Shown: positions 1 to 10,034 of the stretch, in pieces
How positions within the stretch are numbered: the first letter of the stretch is position 1
How the letters are laid out: the number at the start of each line of letters is the position of its first letter
The notes under the pieces: generated by a model
The model's input: only the letters and a program-made list of their open reading frames with translations
Databases searched by the model: none
Told to the model about the DNA's origin: nothing
Assembly (NCBI GenBank): GCA_027578815.1
Contig: JANBTH010000001.1
Span: 1-64,000 of the forward strand
Direction of reading: 5' to 3'
DNA length: 64,000 bases
DNA from: Coemansia sp. RSA 1804
Taxonomy: Eukaryota; Kickxellomycota; Kickxellomycetes; Kickxellales; Kickxellaceae
Translations under genes and position numbers: made by a program

Positions 1-362
1 CCAGGAATCGGGGCATGCCAGCGAGCATTCCTAGCAGACCAGTCACCGAGAATAAGCGTAGGATTCATTCCGAATTTCTTCCTTAGATTTTTAGCTAGCT
101 CTGACCACATACGTTTCGTGTTAATAAACGCCAATTGTTGCAACTTGCGATGTAGCGGCTGCTGCGGTGGATTCTCCTTGCGCTCAGCTCTGTATGCAAC
201 ACGCTCAGTTTGGCGTCTCTGTCTGCGTCTCTGGCGCTGCTGCTGGCGACGGTGGCGAATCATACGCTGTTCATCTGAATCGGGGCCACGGGTATCTCGC
301 AACAGCTGAAGCTGGCGCTCCTCGTTTTGCACCTGCTGCTCATAACCTGACACATGTTTGGC
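1..362 (-). CDS. Fanzor/TnpB-like RNA-guided nuclease homologue, partial (left copy)
   Basis: On the minus strand the frame is open from 362 to the window edge (stop TAA at 363-365). From about 313 down to 1 it is nearly identical in DNA and protein to the middle of the gene at 18721-19788 (around its residues 111-212). Shared segments include LLRDTRG, the Arg/Gln-rich block, PLHRKLQQ, FINTKRMWSELAKNLRKKFG and LILGDWSARN. The catalytic Glu, zinc-ribbon and final Asp motifs would lie beyond the left edge. There is no in-frame Met before the homologous part (the first is at RMIRHR), so this is either an internal exon (a possible acceptor TGTCAG lies near 344) or a 5'-truncated copy. Upstream of the shared part the two copies are unrelated. 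The family call rests on the fuller copy. Confidence 0.65.
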
Positions 363-930
363 TTATTTTTTTATTGTTTTAATACATTATTATCTAAAAA
401 CAACTGTTATTAATATCCAATCGCTATGCTATATCATTCTACATCTTTCAAGTTCTAAAGTAAATGCTTTATACACATTAAAATAGTTTTTATTATTTAC
501 TGGTGATAAAAACGATAATAATGTTGGCAAGGTCAACGTTTCTACCTAAATAGCATGTTTCCAGTGAATAATGATTAGCTGGTAATAAATTATGCCTTTG
601 CAGATGAAGCTTTAAGCGTGGGCAGACTGGAGAATCTTATGCTTTGTTGGATAAAGAGGGTTAGAGAGGCTTTTGTGTGTGTTAACCATTGGGACAGCAT
701 AATTCTGAGTTGTTATAGAATTATGCAAAGAGACGTTGCTTTCAGAAAAGTTCAAGTGTAGTGAAATATCGTAGACTTTCTGATTTTTCTTAATAAAAAT
801 AACTTTCAAACTACCTAAGGAAAAACCTCCCTTTCCAATAGTGAATATCGCTGCTTTTATAGCCACCGATAATTCATTATCAAAAAGAATACACTACTAA
901 TGATCAAATCCTAATACAGAAATGCTACTT

Positions 931-1006
931 GTGATGACCGGAGATGTTTACTTTCACATCGAATGTTAACATTCCGATCAAATATTAACATCTCCGATGT
1001 CATCAT
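931..1006. repeat. Nested foldback (MITE-like or RNA hairpin)
   Basis: The outer arms GATGACCGGAGATGTT (933-948) and the right arm ending at 1004 (AACATCTCCG then TGTCATC) are inverted copies, interrupted only by a short insertion. Between them, 958-978 is a second, almost perfect palindrome centred on GTTAAC. No ORF crosses it. It could be a very short foldback element or a structured transcript. Confidence 0.55.
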
Positions 1007-1130
1007 AACATGAAGGCACATACATGTGTTTGTTGTAAAAAAGACAAGGTATGATGCGTGACGAAGATGGGCAACAGGGTCTGATTTCAGGGCATTTTTG
1101 AAACAGGTATCCTAGACTTTTCTTTTAATA

Positions 1131-1404
1131 TATGTGTTTCAAGATGCTTTCAAGTAGAATAATAAAATATGTTATTAACTATGAAGAAACCTTTCAAACT
1201 ATCATACCGGACAAGCCACTGCTTTTATACCTTGGCGTTTATCATCCGGTATGTCTCGAACATTTATATCATCCTTTTTAGGACTAATAAATGTTGAGCC
1301 TTGATTGCAGGTTCTTTCTTCATATAGTTTGTGACATTTAATCTTCAGAGCTGATTAATATCGGATGCTGATTTCAGGTTCTCATACATTGCTCTGAGCA
1401 ACAT
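1131..1404. repeat. Dispersed ~275-bp repeat, copy R1
   Basis: It begins near TGTGTTTCAAGATGCTTTCA and ends with GCTCTGAGCAACATAT. It is followed directly by R2 and also matches R3 at 57817-58093. Internally ATACCGGA and TCCGGTAT (around 1205-1251) form an 8-bp inverted repeat around a pyrimidine-rich loop. No coding potential is shared among copies, so this is a non-coding element or RNA gene of unknown class. Confidence 0.75.
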
Positions 1405-1677
1405 ATGTTTCAAAAGACTTTCAAATAGAATAATAATACATGTTATTTACTATGAAGAAAACCATCATCCTGCTATTGAGGACAAGCCGCTGCTTTATAC
1501 TTTGGCTTTTATTATCCTGTATAGCTCAAACGTTCATGTCATCCTTTTTTAGGAGTGATAAATGTGAAGTATCAATCTCAGGTTCTTTCCCCTTATCGTT
1601 TGCAGCATTTAATCTTCAGAGCTGATTAATATCGAACGCTGATCTCAGGTCCTCATATATTGCTCTGAGCAACATAT
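1402..1677. repeat. Dispersed ~275-bp repeat, copy R2 (tandem with R1)
   Basis: It has the same block order as R1: CATATGTTTCAAAAGACTTTCA, the TATGAAGAAA segment, CATCCTTTTTTAGGAGTGAT, the ATTTAATCTTCAGAGCTGAT segment, then GCTCTGAGCAACATAT. It diverges from R1 mainly in the hairpin region. The 61-codon plus-strand ORF inside it (1440-1625) is not preserved in the other copies and is not annotated. Confidence 0.75.
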
Positions 1678-2684
1678 TCTTATTTTATCAGGAAAATATG
1701 GTAAACAAAAAATAGCTAGTGAAAAAGAGAGAGAGGCAAGTGTGGGAAGAAGGATCTCTCTCCCCTAATAAAAAAATATGCAAGAGAGTTTTCCACTAAA
1801 ATGTTCTGTGGCACTCCATCGGCTGGTGAATCGGTTTTTTTTATTTTTTACTGCTTATTCTTTCGTTGTTGTTGTTGATGCAAAAGAGAATTGCCGAAAA
1901 TAGTGATTTACATTCATTATAGTCTGCATTTGAGCTCTTTGTAATTTTTTGCTTGCCTTTTATTGCCTATAATACAAACAGAACAAACGGATCATCGATT
2001 TGCAATCAAGTTTCGCTAATGAGCCAATCGAATGGAACTAGTTGCCATCCCTATTTTCTTCAAATCCCCCATACAGAATCTTCACTTTCACGTCTTTTTC
2101 TTCTCAATATGCTTCTCATGTGGACGAGATGGATAGATGCGCTCCCGTAGCGATGCAAAAAGCCGATCGCTCAAACATTGTTTGCAATGCAGAGTGCAAA
2201 ATAGAATGAAATTGATTCTCTTCTTTGACATACAGTTTGGGCAGTTCAGTGCATGAAAGAACAAAAAACGAACGGGAACGAAGGTCATATAGAGAGAAAG
2301 AACGGAGATTGCTTTTTCGTTTTTTAAAAACCAGGACAATAACCTGTTGACACGGGGGGTGGGGCGAGGGAGCATGTTCACCAAAGAAAAATAACACACA
2401 TTTCCGCTCCTTTTTTTCTCTTCCTCTCTCCTTTTATTCTTGTATGCTAACGACTTTTCTGTGCTTTTGTCTTTTAATTTCCTCTGTATTGCATGTATCT
2501 ATTTTAACGGTTTTTTTCTGTTATTTCTCTTCTCTTGTAACACTGTTTTTCTTAAAGACTGACTGACTGTCTGTCTGTTTGCTCTAGTATCGATCGTATT
2601 GTTCTTTTTTTCCCCTGGGGCTTTCCTCCTTTTTCCATTTTGTCGTTTTATATTTCTGGGGATTAGAGGACAGACACAACGTCA

Positions 2685-4475
2685 ATGTCATCCAACCCAA
2701 ACATAGATGAAAATGGAAGATGGATACCGAGCTCACCGCAGTACAAAATTAGAGCCGGCGTATGTCTGGCGCTCTTCATCGTCCACATGATATACGCCCT
2801 GGTTACGCTGGTGATGTTCCTTATCAAGGCGCGGGACAGACACTCTGGTCTGGCGCAGCGCAGCGTGCCGCTAGTGGCCCTTCAGGCGTTTGGGCTGATA
2901 TGCGTTGCAGTCATCGGTGGGATCAGCACGGCATTGCAGGAGTGGCCGTGCTTTTTGAAGCTGTGGTTCGGAAACGTCGGATACTACGCACTGTACTCTG
3001 CCATTGCCGCGCGCTCGTTCCAGCACGTGGTTATTTCCAACGTCCACATCTTGACGAACAAGGTGGCAAGCAGCAAGAACTCCGACTTCAAGGGCGTGAT
3101 GCACCACCATCAGTCCGAGCCGCTTGCTTATTTGAACCAGGGCGCGCGCCAGGTCAGATCGGCCAGCCAGTCGAGTACGTTTAGCAACACTATCTTTGAT
3201 TCCGAGACCAATCGCCTTAATCGCAGCTCCCACGGCGAGAAGAAGAACATCATGAACCTCACCTCGTCGCTGCAGGCTACACCCGCCCCTCGCGCACACG
3301 TCCACGACGGAGAGTCCAACTCAAGGCTGTACAAGCGGCTGAAAAGATACACCAAGCTCCAGCGCTACGCCTCCGACAAGGCGTTGGTGATATTCGTCCT
3401 TGCCCACGTAGTTGTTGCGCTGATCATCTCGCTGGTTGTCAATATCGTCAACGACCAGTACTCGCTGAGGCCAATTGGCGTGGACTGCACGCTGATGTGG
3501 GGGTTCCTCCCGCTGGTCATCGTTCCTGGATTCTACGTGGTCTTTGTTCTGCCGGTTCTGCTGGTGAAGTGCTGGTCGCTGAAGGACGCATACGGAATCA
3601 GAAACGATCTCTACGTGTCGATTATTGTCGGCGCCCTGTGCATTGTGCTGACCATTGTCTGGCAGACCGCGCTCTTCGACATTGCGCTAAAGCTGTCCGG
3701 CTGGTTCTTCTCGTGGCTGTGCGCAATCATCCTGCACACCGTGTCGCTGGCCATTCCGCTGTGGAGCGCAATGCGGCACTCGCAAGACGTGCTGAGCCGC
3801 ATGCACGGCGCCAGTGCGCTGGCTGCTGGCGATGATCCCGACAGATCCATGGCGGCTGTTATTGCCAACGCTGCCGGCGGCTCCGATGTTGGGCGACGCG
3901 CAGAGTTCAACGGCATCCTCGCCGACCCATACGAGTACCGGTACTTCTGCGACTTTGCGGCATCGTGCTTCTGCTCGGAGATGACGGCTTTTATTGACGA
4001 GTACCAGTCGCTCAAGGCGCAGACGATCATTGCGCTCGGATCCGAGGATATCTGGCGCGAGGACGCCGACCAGCTCGATCCCGGGTACATGGCGCGCATG
4101 GCAAGCAACATCGATAGCGATATCGGGTACCTTGCGCTTGCCAACCGCGACAACGCCCACTCCAAGTCGCTCCGGCTGCAGACCCCGCCAACCGTGTGCA
4201 TCTTGGACACCGCACGGGCCGTGTATCCGCAGTACGATCTCAGCGAGGTCACGCCGTTCCCGGTGGCTTCGCTGGACAAGCTGGTGGTGATGCTCAGCGT
4301 CTTCGTCAACTCCAACTCGTACACTGCCGTCAATCTGCCCTCGGCCATGGTTCTTCGTATCCGCGAGCGGCTTGGAAGAAGCCAGCTGACGCTCACCATC
4401 TTTGACGAGATCAAGGATGAGGTGCTTAATATGCTGTACTTTGACGTGTTCACGAGATACATTAGAAGAAAGTAG
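2685..4475 (+). CDS. Seven-transmembrane RGS-domain receptor (copy 1)
   Basis: A 596-aa protein with seven hydrophobic segments (about 25-47, 62-84, 92-115, 233-254, 272-295, 310-332, 338-360) and a C-terminal RGS domain (about 402-592, opening RRAEFNGILADPYEYRYF and closing near LNMLYFDVFTRY). A long Ser-rich loop follows TM3. 7TM-RGS proteins such as plant RGS1 and fungal GprK/RgsC types sit in the plasma membrane and accelerate GTP hydrolysis by G-alpha subunits, so a role in G-protein signalling is inferred. The RGS box seems to carry an insertion (about 445-500) compared with the usual ~120 residues. The start ATG follows a pyrimidine-rich leader. It is convergent with the acyl-CoA-synthetase-like gene 250 bp downstream and has a paralogue at 13027-14847. 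Ligand unknown. Confidence 0.85.
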   Translation: MSSNPNIDENGRWIPSSPQYKIRAGVCLALFIVHMIYALVTLVMFLIKARDRHSGLAQRSVPLVALQAFGLICVAVIGGISTALQEWPCFLKLWFGNVGYYALYSAIAARSFQHVVISNVHILTNKVASSKNSDFKGVMHHHQSEPLAYLNQGARQVRSASQSSTFSNTIFDSETNRLNRSSHGEKKNIMNLTSSLQATPAPRAHVHDGESNSRLYKRLKRYTKLQRYASDKALVIFVLAHVVVALIISLVVNIVNDQYSLRPIGVDCTLMWGFLPLVIVPGFYVVFVLPVLLVKCWSLKDAYGIRNDLYVSIIVGALCIVLTIVWQTALFDIALKLSGWFFSWLCAIILHTVSLAIPLWSAMRHSQDVLSRMHGASALAAGDDPDRSMAAVIANAAGGSDVGRRAEFNGILADPYEYRYFCDFAASCFCSEMTAFIDEYQSLKAQTIIALGSEDIWREDADQLDPGYMARMASNIDSDIGYLALANRDNAHSKSLRLQTPPTVCILDTARAVYPQYDLSEVTPFPVASLDKLVVMLSVFVNSNSYTAVNLPSAMVLRIRERLGRSQLTLTIFDEIKDEVLNMLYFDVFTRYIRRK

Positions 4476-4722
4476 TGCGCGTATTTGCGCCTCCTATTCA
4501 TCGTTATGTTTTTCTTTTCTCCTTTTTCCTGTTCCTTTTCTAAATTGTAACACAAATATCTAAAACGTAGATACTGGTTAATATGGCCAAATGTTGGAGG
4601 AAAAAAACCTGTTGTGGACATGTAACATTGCACATTTACTGCTAAATTATGCAACTCAGAATATAATAATATTAGAAAACCTGTTGTGGGGAATATGAGA
4701 ATATCAATAAATATAAGGAAAA

Positions 4723-6801
4723 CTATTTTTTCAGGTTTTCCGGCGATTCGCTATTGCCGAGTTCAGTGAACAGCTGCTCGATCTCTTTCTTGTAGAACTC
4801 GGCCGCAACATTCCGACGCAGCTTGCGTGTTGAGGTGAAGAGATCCACGCTGCAGTTTTCAAACGAAACCGGGTCGCAGTGCACGGCAGCGATGTAAGCC
4901 CTCGACTGGATGTTGTTGTCAAGGGCGACATTCCTCAGCACATCAACCAGCGCCTCGCGCACGTCCTTGTTGGTGCAGAGCTCCTTAAAGCTCGGCCTGG
5001 CGGCAGTGGACTTTGGGCTCCTTGTGTATGTGCGGAAAAGCATCTGCGCCCACAGCGTGAACTGCTTGGGCTCCGGAGCGACGATTGCAACCAGATCGCG
5101 CTCGTCGGGCGTGCCGTGGACAAAGATGTCGCGGATCAGCGGGTGTGCCGCGTACAGCAGCTCCATGGGCTCTGGCGCCACCCAGCAGAACCTCGCTGTC
5201 TTGAAGCTGTTTCGCATGCGGCCGACAATGCGGATCGAGCCGTCCTTGTTGAGCTGCGCGATGTCCTGCGTTGCCAGCCACCCGCTGCCATCCGTGGCGG
5301 GCGCGGAGTCCTCCGGCGCCCTCAGGTACCTCTCGTACAGACATCCGCCGCGGACCATCAGCTCGCCCTCAAGCCGGTCTGGATTGGTGACCAGCAGGCC
5401 CATCTCGGGAACGCTGCGCAGCCGCACGTCAACGCCGGGCATCGGGACGCCGATGCTGCCTGTGGTTGTGTCGGCGGCGAGCTGGATCACGCCGCAGCCG
5501 CACATCTCGGTCTGGCCGTAGCCCTGGAGCAGGTCGCACGACAGCGCAATGCGGAAGAAGTCCTGCACCTCGGGGATCAGCGCCGTCCCGCCGCAATAGA
5601 CCGTGCGTACGCGGCCGCCGAATATCCGCGCAACCCTGCTGAACACCACCCGGTCCCAGAACGCATGCCGCGCGCCGCCGCCGCTTCTGAACAGGCGGAG
5701 CTTCCGGTCGTACGCGTATCTCGACAGCGCGCCGACGGCCCCGGAGGCGCGAATTGTGGCCGCCGCCGCTCGCTCGTACACCTTGTTGAGGAGCGTGGGA
5801 TCGGTCAGGAACACCGTCGGCTGGAGCGTCTGGAAGTCGCCGATGACATTCGCGGCTGCGCCCGAGAACATGCCAATCCGCACGTGCTCGAGCATCAGCG
5901 CGTAGACGGTGTTGCGTTCCGAGCAGCAGGAAAGCGGCACGAACGAGAGGTACGTGCAGTCGCTGAGGCCGCTCGAGAGGAAGGCGCACTTTGCCGCAAA
6001 CACCGCGGATGCGTGCGTGTACACCGCGCCCTTCTTGGCCGCCAGCGTGCCGGATGTGAAGCACACTGTGCTGATGTCGCCGGGGCTGGGCGGATCCGCG
6101 GCGGTTGGCTTCTGGCGCCCCAGCTCGGCCACGCCGGCCATGTCCAGCAGCGCAACGCCCAGCGCCTCCGCCTGCCTCGCCAGCTCCGCAACCTTCTCCG
6201 CGCCAAGCGGCTCTGTCCACACCGTGGGCGCTGAGCCGTCTAGGGCGTCCATCGAGATAATGGCCTTCACGCAAGGCGTCTGGCCGATCCGCTCAAGGAT
6301 GCGCGGAACCTTGTCAAGCGAGCACACAACAACAGCGCTCTCGGTGGCGCCGATGGCCAGCTCGGCGTTCTCCACGTCCACGCCGTCGCTGACGCCGACG
6401 GTGTAGCGCCGCGACCTGAACGCCGCAAACTCCGCCAGCAGCCACTCGGGCCGGTTCGGCACGCAGACGGCCAGCGGCTGCTGGCCTGGCGTGGCCGCCG
6501 GGATCCCGGGCGCGTACTTTGCGTAAACGTGGTCCAGCCCCGATCCAAGGTTCTCGACAATATCGCCCGCCTCCGTGGTTGTTGTCCACCGGTACCCGCC
6601 CTGCTTGCTTGTCTCCGCGTCGAATGCGCGGCTGCCGAGGAACTCGCGCTCTGGAAAGCAGTTGACTTCGCGCTGGAACAGGTCCCACAGCGTGGTCACC
6701 TCTTTGTACTTTTGCTTGTGCGTTCCGTCCTTGTAGTCCGGGTGGCGGATAACATGTGAGTATCCGGGAACCTGTGAGCTTGGAACAGCATAGGACTGCA
6801 T
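4723..6801 (-). CDS. AMP-forming acyl-CoA synthetase-like protein (copy 1)
   Basis: 692 aa from the ATG at 6801 (MQSYAVPSSQVPG); the frame runs three codons further only by using GTG, and both paralogues start at MQSY. The ANL-superfamily core is visible: P-loop-like FTSGTLAAKKGAVYTH (about residue 248), GYGQTE adenylate motif, GWLATQDIAQLNKDG (A7, Asp kept), and C-terminal Lys in TSTRKLRRN. The length and the FKTA...APEPME segment fit long-chain fatty-acyl-CoA synthetases, which activate fatty acids to acyl-CoA. However, the canonical TTG-x-PKG, TGD and GEY residues are altered (TLAAKKG, TQD, RFC), so activity or substrate may differ. G/C-rich third positions distinguish it from copy 2. It is convergent with the RGS gene upstream. 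Confidence 0.8.
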   Translation of the reverse strand: MQSYAVPSSQVPGYSHVIRHPDYKDGTHKQKYKEVTTLWDLFQREVNCFPEREFLGSRAFDAETSKQGGYRWTTTTEAGDIVENLGSGLDHVYAKYAPGIPAATPGQQPLAVCVPNRPEWLLAEFAAFRSRRYTVGVSDGVDVENAELAIGATESAVVVCSLDKVPRILERIGQTPCVKAIISMDALDGSAPTVWTEPLGAEKVAELARQAEALGVALLDMAGVAELGRQKPTAADPPSPGDISTVCFTSGTLAAKKGAVYTHASAVFAAKCAFLSSGLSDCTYLSFVPLSCCSERNTVYALMLEHVRIGMFSGAAANVIGDFQTLQPTVFLTDPTLLNKVYERAAAATIRASGAVGALSRYAYDRKLRLFRSGGGARHAFWDRVVFSRVARIFGGRVRTVYCGGTALIPEVQDFFRIALSCDLLQGYGQTEMCGCGVIQLAADTTTGSIGVPMPGVDVRLRSVPEMGLLVTNPDRLEGELMVRGGCLYERYLRAPEDSAPATDGSGWLATQDIAQLNKDGSIRIVGRMRNSFKTARFCWVAPEPMELLYAAHPLIRDIFVHGTPDERDLVAIVAPEPKQFTLWAQMLFRTYTRSPKSTAARPSFKELCTNKDVREALVDVLRNVALDNNIQSRAYIAAVHCDPVSFENCSVDLFTSTRKLRRNVAAEFYKKEIEQLFTELGNSESPENLKK

Positions 6802-7970
6802 GATTATCACCTGGTTTATTAAAATTAAATATATTATGTATGTATGTAAGTAAAGTGGGGAAAAAGGAAATTTAAACCCAAAGAAAATGTCAACTTTTAG
6901 AATGGAGGGAAAAGGGGGATAAATGATTCTGAGCGAGTGAAAGAAGAACCTAGAATACTTGATAATGCAACATGTCGGAATTAGAAACCTTATATATGTT
7001 TCCCCCTCTTTGTAACATTCACTTGTGGTTCTTTATCATTTACATATTGACTAGCAAAACAACACGATATATGTTTTTTAGTCACAAAAAAGCTTAAATG
7101 TTTGTGATATCCTAAACGCTTATTTTTTTCTGGTTTGGGGATGGGTGCACAAAATGCACAATGGCTGTGTACCACAAACGCATATCTTGTGTACCTTTCC
7201 TTCTTTCCTTCTTTCCTTCTTGATCGGCGCGCATTTTGTTTGGGTCGTTCATCTTGGGCAGCAGGTTTACTGAGCAACCTCAGGTCTAAACGGATTGTCT
7301 TGCTTTTTGAAAATGAATGACATTCTGCGATTGTCAAAAATATATACAAAAGAGACATGATTTTCATACAGAGAGTCTGCAAAAATAATCATTCAAATAC
7401 CCTGGCCACGAATCTCTCACAACCATGATCATGTTTACTTGTTTAAAAATCGTACATGTCCGTTATTTTGTGACACAGGGTTTGTTTTTTACTTGTGCTG
7501 CCATGTTTACTACTTTACACGCAGGTCACAGCAACTCTCTCTCCTTTACAATAACTCTTCTTATCAAAGTGTTCAAAATGTGTTCGGGGTTCCGTTGAAG
7601 ATTTCTATGATACAACAGCAAGTGCTTTTTGGGGGGATTCAATGTCCCCTTTTTATGCAACACAAAACCAGCACATTTCTGCTTGGGATGTCAACAGAGA
7701 GCTTTTTGAATATGGCAAGAGATAAACGCTAGAGTGCCGGAATTAAAGGAACCATACAATAAACAGTTCGATTGCGGATATTAAAATAGAACATGATGTT
7801 AATTAATTAACTACATTGACTGCGCTTTGTGAAACTGTGCAATTTAATTAGGGTTAAATTAAATGTCATACGTTGCAAGCTGTGTTTTACATAATAACAT
7901 TTACACGCATACGCACGCCTTATTTCTTTACGTATATTAATAAATACTGCTAACAACAAACCCCAAAAAA
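6802..7970. other. Intergenic region between acyl-CoA synthetase copies 1 and 2
   Basis: AT-rich DNA with no supported gene. It includes the promoter side of copy 1 (minus strand) and a short TTCC/TTCT tract at about 7195-7222. ORFs of 61-130 codons occur here on both strands, but none shows protein-like composition. Confidence 0.5.
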
Positions 7971-10034
7971 CTACTGCTTGAGGTTGGCCGGCGCTTCCTT
8001 GTTATCCAGTTCGGCAAACAGTTGTTTAATTTCCTTTTTGTAGAACTCTAGCACAACGTTGCGACGCAGTTTGCGCGTGGTCGTGAAAAGCCCGCAATTG
8101 TTGCTCTCAAATGGTGTTGGGTCGCAATATACCGCAGAAACATGCGCTTCAGGCTGCAGGTTGTTTTCAATGGCAATGCGCTTCAGCTCGCCAACCAAAG
8201 CCTTGCACACAGATTTGCTGTTGCAAATGTCGCTATAACTGGGCTGCTTCTTCAAAGCGCTGCTTTCAAGATGCTTTTGCGCCCACCGGGTGAACTGCTT
8301 GGGCTCGGGAGAGACAATGGCAATAACGTCGTGCTCGTCAGGCGTGCCGTAGACAAAAATGTTGTGGATGAGCGGATGTGCTGAGAACAGTATCTCCATG
8401 GGCTCGGGTGCCACCCAGCAATACTTTGCGGTCTTAAAGTTGTTTCTCATGCGGCCAATAATGCTGACGGTGCCGTTTGCGTTGAACCGCGCAATATCCT
8501 CGGTTGCCAGCCACCCCTCGCTGTCCGTGATACTCTTCACCCCCTCTCCCTCTTTCAAGTACCCGGCAGTTATACACTTTCCGCGGACCATCAGCTCCCC
8601 CTCTGGGCAAACGGCATTGGTAGCCAGCAGATTCATCTCGGGAACACTGCGCAAACACGCGTCAACGCCCGGCATGGGGACGCCAATGGTATCCGCGGTC
8701 GTGTCGCTAGTGAGCTGGAGAATGCTGCACCCACTTAGTTCTGTCTGTCCGTACCCTTGAAGCAAGTCGCACGAGAGCGCAATACGGAAAAAGTCGTGCA
8801 CCTCGGGAATGAGCGCTGTTCCTCCACAGTAAATGGTCTGCACGTACCCACCGAATATCTGTGCAACCTTGCTAAACAGCACTTTATCCCAAAACGCATG
8901 CTTTGTCCCACCCCCGCTTCTGAACGCTTGCAGCTTGGCGCTATATGCATACCTTGCCATGGCACCAAGCATTCCGGGAGCGTGGATTGTTGCAGCAGCG
9001 GCCTTTTCGTACACTCTGTTGAGGAGCGTTGGGTCGGTCAGGAACACTGTTGGCTGAAGCACCTGGAATTCGTCAATAATATTTGCAACTTCGCCCGAAA
9101 ACAAGCCAATACGGACGTGCTCGTACATTAGCGCATAAAAAGTATTGCGTTCCGAGCAATACGGAAGAGGGATGTACGACAGGTACACACCGTTTTCTTG
9201 TCCTCCAGAAAGAAAAGCACACTTTGTCCCAAATACATTCGACTGGTGTGTGCACACAACGCCCTTTTTGGACGCCAGTGTGCCCGATGTGAAGCATATA
9301 GTGCTAACGTCGGAAGGTCTTGGCGGTGTGGCATAGGTGGGGTCTTGGCGGCCCATCTCGATTACCTCGGCCATGTCCAGAAGAACAATGTTCAGCGAGT
9401 CCGCCTGTTTCTTTAGCTCAGCAACCGTTTCCGCGCTAAACGGCTCCGTCGATATAGTGGGCTTTGAGCAGTCAAGGTTGTCCATCGAGATAATGACCTT
9501 TACGCGTGGCATCTTTGAGATTCGGTTGAGCATGCGCGGTATCTTGTCCATGGAGCAAACAACAACAGCGCTGTCTGTCTTGTTGATAGACATTTCTGCG
9601 TTTTCAACGTCAATGTCGTCGGCAATGCCCACGGTGTAGCGACGCGACCTGAACGCTGCAAACTCAGATAGAAGCCACTCGGGACGGTTGGCCGCACAGA
9701 TAGCAAGCGGCTGCTGGTCTTGTGTCAAGGCAGGAAACTCGGGCGCGTACTTTGAGTAAACGTGGTCAAGCCCCGACCCGAGGCTCTCGACAATATCGCC
9801 CGCCTCCGTGGTGGTTATCCACTGGTACTTGCCCATTTTGCTGCCAACTGGGTCGAAAGTGCGTGTTCCAAGGAACTCGCGCTTGGGAAAAACGTTTACC
9901 TCACGTTGAAACAGATCCCACAACGTGGTAATCTCCTTGTATTTGTTGTTGTGTGTGCCATCCTTGTAGTCAGGGTGGCGTATGGTATACGAGTGTCCAG
10001 GGACATGAGAGCTTGGAACAGTATATGACTGCAT
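7971..10034 (-). CDS. AMP-forming acyl-CoA synthetase-like protein (copy 2)
   Basis: 687 aa, starting MQSYTVPSSHVPGHS. It is collinear with copies 1 and 3 over its whole length. Visible motifs are FTSGTLASKKGVVCTH, GYGQTELSG, GWLATEDIARFNANG and the final TTTRKLRRN Lys. As in its paralogues, the TGD Gly and the GEY hinge residues of classical long-chain acyl-CoA synthetases are replaced (TED, KYC). Third codon positions are much more A/T than in copy 1, so the duplication is not recent or the two sit under different mutational or expression regimes. It lies in the same direction as copy 1, 1.17 kb away. Probable role: adenylation of a carboxylic (fatty) acid; substrate unknown. Confidence 0.8.
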   Translation of the reverse strand: MQSYTVPSSHVPGHSYTIRHPDYKDGTHNNKYKEITTLWDLFQREVNVFPKREFLGTRTFDPVGSKMGKYQWITTTEAGDIVESLGSGLDHVYSKYAPEFPALTQDQQPLAICAANRPEWLLSEFAAFRSRRYTVGIADDIDVENAEMSINKTDSAVVVCSMDKIPRMLNRISKMPRVKVIISMDNLDCSKPTISTEPFSAETVAELKKQADSLNIVLLDMAEVIEMGRQDPTYATPPRPSDVSTICFTSGTLASKKGVVCTHQSNVFGTKCAFLSGGQENGVYLSYIPLPYCSERNTFYALMYEHVRIGLFSGEVANIIDEFQVLQPTVFLTDPTLLNRVYEKAAAATIHAPGMLGAMARYAYSAKLQAFRSGGGTKHAFWDKVLFSKVAQIFGGYVQTIYCGGTALIPEVHDFFRIALSCDLLQGYGQTELSGCSILQLTSDTTADTIGVPMPGVDACLRSVPEMNLLATNAVCPEGELMVRGKCITAGYLKEGEGVKSITDSEGWLATEDIARFNANGTVSIIGRMRNNFKTAKYCWVAPEPMEILFSAHPLIHNIFVYGTPDEHDVIAIVSPEPKQFTRWAQKHLESSALKKQPSYSDICNSKSVCKALVGELKRIAIENNLQPEAHVSAVYCDPTPFESNNCGLFTTTRKLRRNVVLEFYKKEIKQLFAELDNKEAPANLKQ

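Larger units (their letters stand above)
366..2684. other. 2.3 kb AT-rich intergenic region with repeats and a possible sORF
   Basis: No convincing large gene. It holds a foldback structure (931-1006) and two tandem copies of a ~275-bp repeat (1131-1677), listed separately. On the minus strand a TATAAAAG box (854-861) precedes a 36-codon ORF at 590-700 (MLSQWLTHTK...), which could be a small gene, but support is weak. 2400-2684 is a pyrimidine-rich leader typical of the promoter side of fungal genes and leads into the RGS receptor gene. Confidence 0.5.

Noticed and set aside
3611..4654. Minus-strand open frame of 347 codons
   Set aside because: Antisense shadow of the RGS domain; the same shadow appears in copy 2, as expected from the shared coding DNA.
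4879..6234. Plus-strand open frame of 451 codons
   Set aside because: Antisense shadow of acyl-CoA synthetase copy 1; composition reflects G/C-rich third positions on the other strand and no domain is seen.
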